Assembly (NCBI RefSeq): GCF_014648915.1
Contig: NZ_BMSA01000017.1
Location: 1-64,000, forward strand
Direction of reading: 5' to 3'
DNA: 64,000 nucleotides
DNA from: Streptomyces phaeofaciens
GTDB lineage: Bacteria > Actinomycetota > Actinomycetes > Streptomycetales > Streptomycetaceae
Made by a program: the position numbers and the translations under genes. Position 1 is the first letter of the stretch; every line of letters starts with the position of its first letter. Of this stretch, positions 24,973 to 32,650 are shown in pieces. The notes below the pieces were generated by a model. It had not been told where the DNA came from and made no database searches. It was given only the letters and a program-made list of their open reading frames with translations.

Positions 24973-26202
24973 ATGACACGACATCAGAAACCGTACGGGG
25001 TACGCAGAACCACGCTGACGCTGCTGACCGCGCTCGGGACGCTGGCCGGCGGAGCCCTCGCGGGGGCGGCACCGGCGGGCGCCGCGACCTGGACCGGTGT
25101 CGCGGCGGGGGTGACGTACCGGCAGTACGACCTGTCGGCGGCCGCCGGGGTGACGCACGCGCACGTGCTGAGCGTCGACCTCACCAACACCCATGTGCGC
25201 CTCGGACTGTTGTACCCGGGAGCGGTCGCGGCCAACGCCACCGTCTCCACGCTGGCCAACGGCCAGAAGGCCGTCGCCGGCGTCAACGGCGACTTCTTCA
25301 ACATCTCGGAGGCCCAGCACCCCGGCGTCACCGCGACCGGAGCAAGCGTGGGTCCGGCGATCGCGAACGGGGCGGTCCTCAAGGGTGCCGTCCCGGACGC
25401 ACAGCGGTTCGGGCCCGAGCTGCCGCCGGGCACGGACACCGAGGCCGTGGTCGGCGTGGACACCACCGGACGGGCCCGGGTGGACCGGCTCTCCCTCGGC
25501 GGCACGGTGACCGTGTTCGGCCGGCGGCTGACGCTGGGCGGCCTCAACCAGTACGCCCTGCCGGAGAACTCGATCGGCGCGTTCACCTCCGCCTGGGGCC
25601 GCGTCTCGCGCAAGCGGGCCGTCTGCGGCACGGACACCAGCCGGGCCGCCGGGTGCAGCACCGGCACCTACGAGGTCACGGTCAGGCGGGGCCGGGTCGT
25701 GTCGGCGTCGGCGACGCCCGGCGGCGGCGCCATCGCCGCGGGCACCACGGTGCTCGTCGGCCGGGAGGCGGGCGCGGCACGGCTGAAGCGGCTGAGGGTC
25801 GGTGAGCGGGTGTCGGTGCGGTACGGGCTGAACTCCGCCTCGTCGGCGGCGTACCGCTTCGCGCTCGGCGGCTACCCGGTCCTGTCGGACGGCCGCGCGC
25901 TGCCCGGTCTCGACACGCGGGTCTCGGCGGTGCGGACGGCCGTGGGCATCGGCAACGGCGGCAGGCGCGTGTTCCTGTTCGCGCTGGACGGCGCGGCCGC
26001 GTACCGCAAGGGTCTGACGATCGCCGAGGTCGCCGCCGCACTGAAGAGCCTCGGCGCGACCGAGGGCTTCAGCCTGGACGGCGGCGGCTCGACGACCCTG
26101 GTGGCCCGCCCGTCGGGCGGCACCAGGGTGACGGTCCGCAACCACCCGTCGGGCGGCACCGAGCGTGCCGTGGCGAACGGCGTCGGCGTCTTCACGCAGT
26201 AG
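24973..26202 (+). CDS. Secreted phosphodiester glycosidase family protein (NAGPA domain)
   Basis: The 409-residue protein has a signal peptide (about 1-37, ending APAGAA). The rest is a NAGPA/phosphodiester glycosidase domain: VAGVNGDFFNISEAQHPGV near the start and the hallmark EGFSLDGGGSTTLV near the end. The family includes the human uncovering enzyme and bacterial exopolysaccharide glycosidases that remove N-acetylglucosamine 1-phosphodiester groups. In Streptomyces the natural substrate is unknown, possibly teichoic-acid-like or capsular polymers. ATG 24973 follows GGGGGG; the gene stands alone. Confidence 0.9.
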   Translation: MTRHQKPYGVRRTTLTLLTALGTLAGGALAGAAPAGAATWTGVAAGVTYRQYDLSAAAGVTHAHVLSVDLTNTHVRLGLLYPGAVAANATVSTLANGQKAVAGVNGDFFNISEAQHPGVTATGASVGPAIANGAVLKGAVPDAQRFGPELPPGTDTEAVVGVDTTGRARVDRLSLGGTVTVFGRRLTLGGLNQYALPENSIGAFTSAWGRVSRKRAVCGTDTSRAAGCSTGTYEVTVRRGRVVSASATPGGGAIAAGTTVLVGREAGAARLKRLRVGERVSVRYGLNSASSAAYRFALGGYPVLSDGRALPGLDTRVSAVRTAVGIGNGGRRVFLFALDGAAAYRKGLTIAEVAAALKSLGATEGFSLDGGGSTTLVARPSGGTRVTVRNHPSGGTERAVANGVGVFTQ

Positions 26203-26246
26203 CCGCCCCGGGGGTCACCGGACCGTGCCGGTGACCCCGCGCCGCC

Positions 26247-26441
26247 TCACGGCCGCAGACTGCCGACCAGGTCGGCGGTCGCCGTGAGACCGCTGTGGAT
26301 GGTGGGGGCCATGCTCGTGCCGGCCAGGAAGAACCCGAGCAGCAGGCACACCAGTGCGTGCGAGACCTTCAGTCCGCTGTTGCGCACGAAGATCACCGCC
26401 AGGATGAACAGCAACAGCACCACGGAAATGGAAACGGCCAT
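26247..26441 (-). CDS. Small membrane protein, 64 residues
   Basis: ATG 26441 follows GGAGGAGG. The protein (MAVSISVVLLLFILAVIFVR, HALVCLLLGFFLAGTSMAPT) has two hydrophobic segments separated by a short polar loop. The type is widespread and conserved in Streptomyces, without known function. It lies convergent to the phosphodiester glycosidase gene. Confidence 0.8.
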   Translation of the reverse strand: MAVSISVVLLLFILAVIFVRNSGLKVSHALVCLLLGFFLAGTSMAPTIHSGLTATADLVGSLRP

Positions 26442-26545
26442 CCTCAACCTCCTCCGCCACGTCCGCTTTCGCGGCGTTCGGCCGCAAGTGTGGCGTAACG
26501 GAGGGTTCGTCCGGGCCGCTGACCTGTCCGCCGAACGAGTGGTGT

Positions 26546-27406
26546 CTACGCCGTCCGGTGGGCGTCGAGGAAGGATTCCAGGCCCGCGAGGTCGTCGGTG
26601 TTGAGGTGGTCGACGCCGGCGGCGAGGAGTTCGCCCCACAGTGCGTCGCGGGCCGGGCCGGGCAGGTCCGGGGTGGCCCAGAAGCGCACCTTCTGCCCGC
26701 GCTCGTGGGCGGCCGCGACGATCCCGCGCAGCTTCTGCCGCTCCGCCTCGGGGAAGGCGCCGACGCCGAGCCACGTGAAGTTGAGCGTCCAGTTGTCGCT
26801 GATCAGCGAGGCGAAGGAGGCCTCGGTCGTCCCGAGGTCGGCGAGCCGGCCGTCGTAGAAGGCGTGGCGGACGGTCTGGGCCGCCAGGGGGCCGCGGGCG
26901 GCGCGGTCGCCGGAGATCACGGCGGTGACCGCCCCGGGGCGGACCCGGCCGTGGGCGTAGGTGGTGAACAGCCCTCGGTGGCGGCGGAGCTGCCGGTCCA
27001 GCTCCAGATAGGTCGAGGATCCCTCGGTCTTGATGTCGATGAGCAGTTGCAGGGGCTGCCGGTATCCCCGGTACACCGCACCGTGGTTCGCCTTCACGCG
27101 GGTTGCGAGCGGGGCGAGGTAGAGGGACTCCAGGGTGCGGGTGGGGTCGAGCTGATCCGCCGAGTGGGCGACGAGGAGATCGCCGTCCACGAGGAAGATG
27201 TCGGCCTCGACGCTGCCGAAGCGGTGGTCCAGGGCGTCGAGGAGGGGGCGGGGGTGTTCGTAGTCGTTGTGGGCGTGGGCCCGCCACAGCGGGCGGGGGC
27301 CGTGCCGCTGCCCGTCGGCGAAGGCGCTGCCGGCCGGCGGGGCGAGCACCGCGGCGAGCGTGGCGCCGAAGCCGGTGAGAACTCTGCGGCGGGTGACGAA
27401 GGGCAT
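26546..27406 (-). CDS. Exported phospholipase C/glycerophosphodiester phosphodiesterase-like protein
   Basis: The 286-residue product has a twin-arginine-like signal (TRRRVLTGFGATLAAVLAPP) ending near SAFA. The mature part has a TIM-barrel phosphodiesterase pattern: RAHAHNDYEHPRPLLDALDH, VEADIFLVDGDLLVAHSADQ, LLIDIKTEGSST and WATPDLPGPA with DHLNTDDLAG. HNDY and the E-D pair resemble the catalytic and metal-binding sites of PI-PLC/GDPD enzymes. It probably acts on phospholipid head groups outside the cell. ATG 27406 follows GGGAGGAA. A longer upstream start lacks a ribosome site. Confidence 0.85.
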   Translation of the reverse strand: MPFVTRRRVLTGFGATLAAVLAPPAGSAFADGQRHGPRPLWRAHAHNDYEHPRPLLDALDHRFGSVEADIFLVDGDLLVAHSADQLDPTRTLESLYLAPLATRVKANHGAVYRGYRQPLQLLIDIKTEGSSTYLELDRQLRRHRGLFTTYAHGRVRPGAVTAVISGDRAARGPLAAQTVRHAFYDGRLADLGTTEASFASLISDNWTLNFTWLGVGAFPEAERQKLRGIVAAAHERGQKVRFWATPDLPGPARDALWGELLAAGVDHLNTDDLAGLESFLDAHRTA

Positions 27407-27538
27407 GTTGTTCCTCCCTGTGGGGCGGGTCCGAGCCACAGGGAGTATGAGGCGGCCGAAGCGCCGATGAACCTGTACATGCCAGGAGTTGGCCGGACTG
27501 CCGCCCCTCGTTCACTCCTTCCGCGCGGGCGCACGGAA

Positions 27539-27564
27539 AAGCCCGCCCCAGGTGGGGCGGGCTT
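27539..27564 (-). terminator. Terminator of the acyl-CoA dehydrogenase operon
   Basis: Perfect 11-bp stem (aagcccgcccc and complement) with loop aggt; followed on the minus strand by a short T-rich run (ttttccg). It lies 14 nt beyond the stop at 27578. Confidence 0.8.
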
Positions 27565-27577
27565 CACCGGGCGACGC

Positions 27578-28669
27578 TCAGGGAGCGCGCAGGTCGACCA
27601 GTTCGGCCAGAGCCTCACGGTGGGCGCCGGCCGTGCCGTACGCGATCGAGTCGGCCTTGGCCCGCTTCAGGTAGAGGTGGACCGGGTGTTCCCAGGTCAT
27701 TCCGATACCGGCGTGCAGTTGCAGCGCCTCCTCCGCGGCGTGCACGGCGACCCCCGCCGCGTAGGCCTGGGCGACGGCCACGGCCACCTCGGTGTCCACG
27801 CCGGTGGCGAGCGCGTCGGCGGCGGCACGGGCGGCGGCACGGAGGTTGACGACCTCCAGCCACAGCTGGGCGAGCCGGTGCTTGAGCGCCTGGAAGCCGC
27901 CGACCGGGCGGTTGAACTGCTTGCGCTCCTTGAGGTAGCGCACGGTCTCCGTCAACAGCCATTCGGCGAGGCCCAGTTGCTCGGACGCGAGCAGTCCGGC
28001 ACCGGCGCGCAGGGCGCGGTGCACGGCCGGACCGGCGTCGCCGAGGCGACGGCCGGGGGCACCGGCGAGGGTGACGCCGGCGAGGGGGCGGGTGAGATCG
28101 AAGGAGATCTGCGGGGTGACGGTCACCGCGTCCGTGTCCGCCACGGACACCGCGTACAGGCCGCCGTCCTCGGCGGGAACCAGCAGCACATCGGCGGCCA
28201 CCGCGTCCGCGACACCGGTCAACTCCCCGTACAGGGCGCCTTCTTCGACACGTACGGCGGTGAAGGCGGCGCCGGGAGCGAGGTGCAGCCCGACGGCCAG
28301 CGCGGCGATGGTCCGGCCGGACGCCAGCCTGCCGAGCAGCTCCTCGTCACCGCAGGCCAGCAGCGCCTCCGTGGCGACCACGGCACTGGTGAGGTACGGC
28401 ACGGGCGCGACCGCGCGGCCCAGCTCCTCCAGGACGACGGCGGCTTCGCGGTGCGTGGCACCCTGTCCGCCCAGGTCCTCGGGGACGAGCAGGCCCGCGA
28501 GGCCCATGCCGTCGCCGAGCGCCTTCCAGGCCGCCAGGTCGTGCGGGGCGTCGGACTCCGTTCGTGCGATCACGCCCGGTGCGTCGCAGTGGTCGGCCAG
28601 CAGATCCCGTACCGCCGACCGCAGCGCCTCTTCCTCCTCGGAGTACAGCAGATCGGGCTGTGCGCTCAT
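27578..28669 (-). CDS. Acyl-CoA dehydrogenase, smaller partner of a pair
   Basis: This 363-residue flavoprotein oxidises an acyl-CoA at the alpha-beta position. N-terminal helices (EEEEALRSAVRDLLADHCDA), GLAGLLVPEDLGGQGATHRE and the C-terminal LHAGIGMTWEHPVHLYLKRA are typical. ATG 28669 overlaps the upstream dehydrogenase stop by 4 nt, so the two are co-translated. Adjacent, divergent acyl-CoA dehydrogenases of this sort often form alpha2-beta2 enzymes in actinobacteria (FadE28/FadE29-like) acting on steroid or branched acyl chains; that is an inference here. Confidence 0.9.
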   Translation of the reverse strand: MSAQPDLLYSEEEEALRSAVRDLLADHCDAPGVIARTESDAPHDLAAWKALGDGMGLAGLLVPEDLGGQGATHREAAVVLEELGRAVAPVPYLTSAVVATEALLACGDEELLGRLASGRTIAALAVGLHLAPGAAFTAVRVEEGALYGELTGVADAVAADVLLVPAEDGGLYAVSVADTDAVTVTPQISFDLTRPLAGVTLAGAPGRRLGDAGPAVHRALRAGAGLLASEQLGLAEWLLTETVRYLKERKQFNRPVGGFQALKHRLAQLWLEVVNLRAAARAAADALATGVDTEVAVAVAQAYAAGVAVHAAEEALQLHAGIGMTWEHPVHLYLKRAKADSIAYGTAGAHREALAELVDLRAP

Positions 28670-29850
28670 CGGGCCAGGTCCTTCCAGGCGACGTCCTTGT
28701 CGGTGCGCGGCTCGGACGGCAGGCCCAGGACGCGCTCGGCGACGATGTTCAGCAGGACCTCGGTGGTCCCGCCCTCGATGCTGTTGCCCTTGGAACGCAG
28801 GTAGCGGTACCCGGCGTCCCGGCCGGTGAAGTCCACCAGCTCCGGGCGGCGCATGGTCCAGTCGTCGTACAACAGGCCTTCTTCGCCGCGGAGTTCGACC
28901 TCCAGGCCGCTGATCTCCTGGTTGAGGCGGGCGAAGGCGAGCTTCATGCCGGCTCCCTCGGGGCCCGGCTGTCCGGCGACGAGCTGCTGGCGCAGCCGCT
29001 CGGCGGTGAGGCGGGCGGCCTCGGACTCCACCCACAGCTTCAGCAGGCGCTGGTGGAGGTCGTGGGTGCGCAGTTCGGGGCGTTCGCGCCAGGTCGTCGC
29101 GGCCTTGCCGATCATGCCGCCCTCGCGGGGCAGCCGCATACCGCCGATGGCGACACGTTCGTTGTTGAGCGTGGTCTGCGCGACCCGCCAGCCGTCGCCG
29201 ATCCCACCGAGGCGGCGGGCGTCGGGGATGCGGACGTCGGTGAGGAAGACCTCGTTGAACTCGGCCTCACCGGTGATCTGCCGCAGCGGACGGACGTCGA
29301 CGCCGGGGTCGGTCATGTCGCAGATGAAGTAGGTGATGCCCGCGTGCTTGGGCACGGTCGGGTCGGTGCGGGCGATGAGGATGGCCCAGCGGGAGTTGTG
29401 CGCGCCGGACGTCCACACCTTCTGCCCGTTGACCACCCAGTCCCCGCCGTCCTCACGGACGGCCCGGGTGCCGAGGGCGGCGAGGTCGGAGCCGGCGCCG
29501 GGCTCGCTGAACAGCTGGCACCAGACCTCCTCCCCGATCCACAGGGGCCGCAGATAGCGCCGTTTCTGCTCCTCGGTGCCGTACTTGAGGATCGTCGGGG
29601 CAGCCATGCCGAGCCCGATGCCGTTGCGGCGCGCGTCGTTGTCGGGGGCGCCGGCCGCCTCCAGCGCGGTGTCCACGACGACCTGGAGGGAGCGCGGGGC
29701 GCCGAGGCCGCCGAGGCCCTCCGGGTAGTGCACCCAGGCCAGCCCCGCGTCGAAGCGGGCCTTGAGGAAGTCGAGGCGGTCGGTGGTGGCGGGCGGGTGC
29801 GCCGCCAGCAGTTCGGCCGTGCGGCGCTCCAGTTCGGCTGTGCCGGTCAT
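28666..29850 (-). CDS. Acyl-CoA dehydrogenase, larger partner of a pair
   Basis: The 394-residue protein carries the FAD/substrate motif WCQLFSEPGAGSDLAALGTR, VVNGQKVWTSGAHNSRWAIL and the C-terminal RSKGNSIEGGTTEVLLNIVA, with EGGTTE placing it in the family. It is probably the subunit with the more complete active site. It overlaps its neighbours by 4 nt on both sides (quinone-oxidoreductase gene at 29847 and the partner at 28669), making a three-gene operon starting at 30824. Confidence 0.92.
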   Translation of the reverse strand: MTGTAELERRTAELLAAHPPATTDRLDFLKARFDAGLAWVHYPEGLGGLGAPRSLQVVVDTALEAAGAPDNDARRNGIGLGMAAPTILKYGTEEQKRRYLRPLWIGEEVWCQLFSEPGAGSDLAALGTRAVREDGGDWVVNGQKVWTSGAHNSRWAILIARTDPTVPKHAGITYFICDMTDPGVDVRPLRQITGEAEFNEVFLTDVRIPDARRLGGIGDGWRVAQTTLNNERVAIGGMRLPREGGMIGKAATTWRERPELRTHDLHQRLLKLWVESEAARLTAERLRQQLVAGQPGPEGAGMKLAFARLNQEISGLEVELRGEEGLLYDDWTMRRPELVDFTGRDAGYRYLRSKGNSIEGGTTEVLLNIVAERVLGLPSEPRTDKDVAWKDLAR

Positions 29851-30824
29851 GCTGCGGCTCCGTTCTCCAGCGACGGGACGACGGCGACCCGGCCGGTCGT
29901 GACACCGTCGGCGACCCGCTGCACGGCCGCGGCCGCTCCGGCGAGCGGCACGCGCTCGCTGACCAGCGGCTTGATCGCACCGCGCGCGGCGAGCTCGGTG
30001 AGCTGCTCGTGGCAGTGCAGGACCAGCTTCGGGTTCTTGGTGTTGTACAGGCCCCAGTGGAGACCGAGGATCGAGTAGTTCTTCACCAGGGCGTGGTTCA
30101 GTGCGGGACTGGGGATGGTGCCGCTGGCGAAGCCGACGACCACGATCCGGCCCTCGAAGGCGACGACCTTCGTGGACTGGGTGTAGGCGTCGCCGCCCAC
30201 GGGGTCGTAGATCACGTCCGCGCCCCGTCCGCCGGTGGCCTCCTTCACGGCGGCGACGACGTCCTCGGCACGGCGGTCGATCACCACGTCACAGCCCGCG
30301 TCCCGGGCCGCGACGGCCTTGTCGGCGCCGCCCACGACACCGATGACCCGGGCCCCGGCGGCCTTGCCGAGCTGCACGGCCGCGCTGCCGACGCCTCCCG
30401 CGGCGGCGTGGACGAGCAGGGTCTCGCCGGCTTCGAGGCCGGCCCGCCGGTGCAGGCCGAACCAGCCCGTCTGGTAGCCGATGTGCAGCGCGGCGGCCTC
30501 GGCGTCGTCCAGCGCCTCGGGCGCGGGCAGCAGGGCGGCGGCGTCCGCGACGGCGTACTCGGCGAAGCCGCCGTACGGCAGGGCCGGGTTGGCGATCACC
30601 CGGCGGCCGTCCTCGGTCTCGCCGCAGATCTCCACGCCCGGGGTGAACGGCAGCGGCGGCCGGACCTGGTAGTGACCCCGGCACATCAGCGCGTCCGGGA
30701 AATTGACGTTCGCGGCGCGCACCCTGAGCAGGACCTGGCCGTCGCCGGGCGTGGGCCGCTCCACGTCCGCGAGCCGCATCACCTCGCTCGGCTCGCCGTT
30801 CTCGTGCACCTGCCATGCCTGCAT
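29847..30824 (-). CDS. NADPH:quinone oxidoreductase family (MDR, zinc-free) protein
   Basis: The 325-residue cytoplasmic protein has the quinone-reductase form of the medium-chain dehydrogenase fold: VRAANVNFPDALMCRGHYQV, nucleotide-binding AAAGGVGSAAVQLGKAAGA, and DVIYDPVGGDAYTQSTKVV. The structural-zinc cysteines are absent. It is the first gene of the operon with the two acyl-CoA dehydrogenases and could act as a reductase on an enoyl or quinone substrate in the same catabolic route. The promoter region contains the tandem repeat at 30863-30889. Confidence 0.9.
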   Translation of the reverse strand: MQAWQVHENGEPSEVMRLADVERPTPGDGQVLLRVRAANVNFPDALMCRGHYQVRPPLPFTPGVEICGETEDGRRVIANPALPYGGFAEYAVADAAALLPAPEALDDAEAAALHIGYQTGWFGLHRRAGLEAGETLLVHAAAGGVGSAAVQLGKAAGARVIGVVGGADKAVAARDAGCDVVIDRRAEDVVAAVKEATGGRGADVIYDPVGGDAYTQSTKVVAFEGRIVVVGFASGTIPSPALNHALVKNYSILGLHWGLYNTKNPKLVLHCHEQLTELAARGAIKPLVSERVPLAGAAAAVQRVADGVTTGRVAVVPSLENGAAA

Positions 30825-30862
30825 GCGGAGCCTCCACGGGACTGCGTCGTCCGACCGGCGTA

Positions 30863-30889
30863 CTGACCGGTCGGATTCTGACCGGTCGA
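30863..30889. promoter_or_regulatory. Tandem palindromic operator (CTGACCGGTCG twice)
   Basis: CTGACCGGTCG occurs at 30863-30873 and again at 30878-30888, start to start 15 bp, each with the palindrome GACCGGTC at its core. Half-site-like copies flank them (ccgaccggcg at 30851, agcggtcgc at 30899). This is the form of TetR-family operators. It lies just before the operon starting at 30824. No tetR gene is adjacent, so the regulator is elsewhere. Confidence 0.7.
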
Positions 30890-30935
30890 CCGCATACTAA
30901 GCGGTCGCTTGCCCATCAGGGAACAGTCGGGTGCG

Positions 30936-31508
30936 TCACGCCCGCGACGGCCGCGCCCTGACGTGCATCCGTTCGCCCTGCGGACCGAAGAGACTGAGGA
31001 ACTCCGCGGGTCCCTCCCCGGTCGATCCGAACCAGTGGGGCACGCGCGTGTCGAACTCGGCGGCCTCTCCCGCCGCCATCACCACGTCGTGCTCCCCGAG
31101 CACCACCCGCAACCGCCCCGACAGCACGTACAGCCATTCGTAGCCCTCGTGCGTGCGCGGCTCCGGCTCCTCCTCGCGCTGGGGCACCAGCACCTTGAAC
31201 GCCTGGAGTCCGCCGGGCTGCCGGGTCAGCGGCCAGAAGGTGCGCCCGTGCCGCACCAGCGGCTTGGCGCGCACCCGGGGGTCGCCGACCGGGGGTGCGC
31301 CGACCAGTTCGTCCAGCGGCACCTGGTGGGCCTGCGCGATCGGCAGCAGCAGTTCGAGGCTCGGCTTGCGCAGACCGGACTCCAGCCGGGACAGCGTGCT
31401 GACGGAGATCCCGGTCGTCTCGGACAGGGCCGTCAGCGTCACCTCCCGCTCCTTCCGGATCCGGCGCAGGCGGGGACCCACTTCCGCGAGAACATCCTCG
31501 GCACTCAT
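30936..31508 (-). CDS. XRE-family regulator with cupin domain
   Basis: The 190-residue protein has an N-terminal helix-turn-helix (RLRRIRKEREVTLTALSETT, GISVSTLSRLESGLRKPSLE). The C-terminal cupin (THEGYEWLYVLSGRLRVVLG, WFGSTGEGPAEFLSLFG) probably binds a small-molecule signal. It is divergent from the thioredoxin-reductase-like gene at 31587, the usual pairing for this regulator type. ATG 31508 is chosen because a TTGACA-N17-TGCAAT promoter places the transcript start at or next to it; ATG 31517 lies inside that promoter. Confidence 0.88.
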   Translation of the reverse strand: MSAEDVLAEVGPRLRRIRKEREVTLTALSETTGISVSTLSRLESGLRKPSLELLLPIAQAHQVPLDELVGAPPVGDPRVRAKPLVRHGRTFWPLTRQPGGLQAFKVLVPQREEEPEPRTHEGYEWLYVLSGRLRVVLGEHDVVMAAGEAAEFDTRVPHWFGSTGEGPAEFLSLFGPQGERMHVRARPSRA

Positions 31509-31515
31509 ACCGTTC

Positions 31516-31544
31516 ATTGCAGAATCGGCAAAGACATTTGTCAA
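31516..31544 (-). promoter_or_regulatory. Vegetative-type promoter of the XRE-cupin gene
   Basis: On the minus strand TTGACA (31539-31544), 17 nt, TGCAAT (31516-31521). The -35 is perfect, the -10 is weak. The ATG at 31508 is 8 nt downstream, suggesting a leaderless mRNA. Confidence 0.5.
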
Positions 31545-31586
31545 TCCCGTGAGGTCGGAGTCACCTTCTGGGTGGAGGTGGTCCCC

Positions 31587-32621
31587 ATGACCGAGAAGCA
31601 GGCCGAGAGCCGGACCGAGAAGCAGAGCGAGAAGCGGAGCGAGATCCAGGCCGAGCCGCGGGCCGAGCGTTACGAAGTGGTCGTGATCGGCGGCGGGGCG
31701 GCGGGCCTGTCGGCGGCCCTCGTCCTGGGCCGGGCCCGGCGCCGCACCCTGGTGATCGACGCGGGCGAACCGCGCAACGCGCCCGCCGCCCATATGCACG
31801 GCTACCTCACCCGGGACGGCATGCCACCCGCCGAGTTCCTCGCCACCGGCCGCGAGGAGATCGCCCGGTACGGCGTGGAGCTGGTCCGGGACCGGGCGGT
31901 GGACGTCGCCAGGGGGCCGGGCGCCCCGGCGGGCCGGGACGAGGACTTCGTCGTCGCCCTCGCGGGAGGGGGGACGGTGCGCGCCCGGCAGCTGGTCGTC
32001 GCCACCGGCCTGAAGGACGAGCTGCCCCCGCTCCCGGGTCTGGCCGAGCGCTTCGGCAAGGACGTGCTGCACTGCCCGTACTGCCACGGCTGGGAGGTCC
32101 GTGACCAGGCCTTCGGGGTGCTCGCGACCAGCCCGCTGAGCGTGCACCAGGCACTGATGGTGACCCAGTGGTCGAAGGACGTGACCTTCTTCCTGCACAC
32201 GGTCGCCGAGGAGGAGCTGACCGACGACGACCTGCGCCGACTGGCGGCGGCCGGCGTCCGGGTCGTGCCGGGCGAGGTGGCCGGGCCGACCGTCGAGGAC
32301 GGCCGGCTGACCGGGGTCCGGCTGGCGGACGGGACGGTGCACGAGCGTGAGGTGCTGTTCGTCGCGCCGCGCGCGGTGCCGCAGACCGACCTGGTGGCCC
32401 GGCTGGGCGCCGAGATGAGCGAGACCCCCTTCGGCAGCTACCCGGTGGTCGACGGCCTGGGCCGCACCACGGTCCCCGGCCTCTGGGCGGCCGGCAACGC
32501 CTCCGGCTTCGCCGAGCAGGTCGTCAACGCGGCCGGCCGGGGCTACCGGGCCGGGGCCACGATCAACGGGGAGCTGCTGATGGCGGACCTCGACGCGGCG
32601 GTCGCGGCCGTGCGGGTGTAG
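31587..32621 (+). CDS. Thioredoxin-reductase-like FAD-dependent oxidoreductase
   Basis: The 344-residue protein begins with about 28 charged residues with repeated TEKQ/SEKR/E-P-R units, then the FAD-binding VVIGGGAAGLSAALVLGRAR. The redox-active-like HCPYCHGWEV and the second FAD motif TTVPGLWAAGNASGFAEQVV complete the fold. The layout is of the low-molecular-weight thioredoxin reductase superfamily that usually pairs with an XRE-cupin gene. The partner substrate is unknown. ATG 31587 follows GGTGGAGGTGG. The N-terminal extension is unusual, and a start nearer the FAD domain cannot be excluded. Confidence 0.88.
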   Translation: MTEKQAESRTEKQSEKRSEIQAEPRAERYEVVVIGGGAAGLSAALVLGRARRRTLVIDAGEPRNAPAAHMHGYLTRDGMPPAEFLATGREEIARYGVELVRDRAVDVARGPGAPAGRDEDFVVALAGGGTVRARQLVVATGLKDELPPLPGLAERFGKDVLHCPYCHGWEVRDQAFGVLATSPLSVHQALMVTQWSKDVTFFLHTVAEEELTDDDLRRLAAAGVRVVPGEVAGPTVEDGRLTGVRLADGTVHEREVLFVAPRAVPQTDLVARLGAEMSETPFGSYPVVDGLGRTTVPGLWAAGNASGFAEQVVNAAGRGYRAGATINGELLMADLDAAVAAVRV

Positions 32622-32650
32622 TCGCGGCGGCGGCGTTGCACCATGGCTGC

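Noticed and set aside
24266-26145. Long minus-strand frames opposite the methyltransferase-NUDIX and phosphodiester glycosidase genes
   Set aside because: The plus-strand genes have complete catalytic motifs and ribosome sites.
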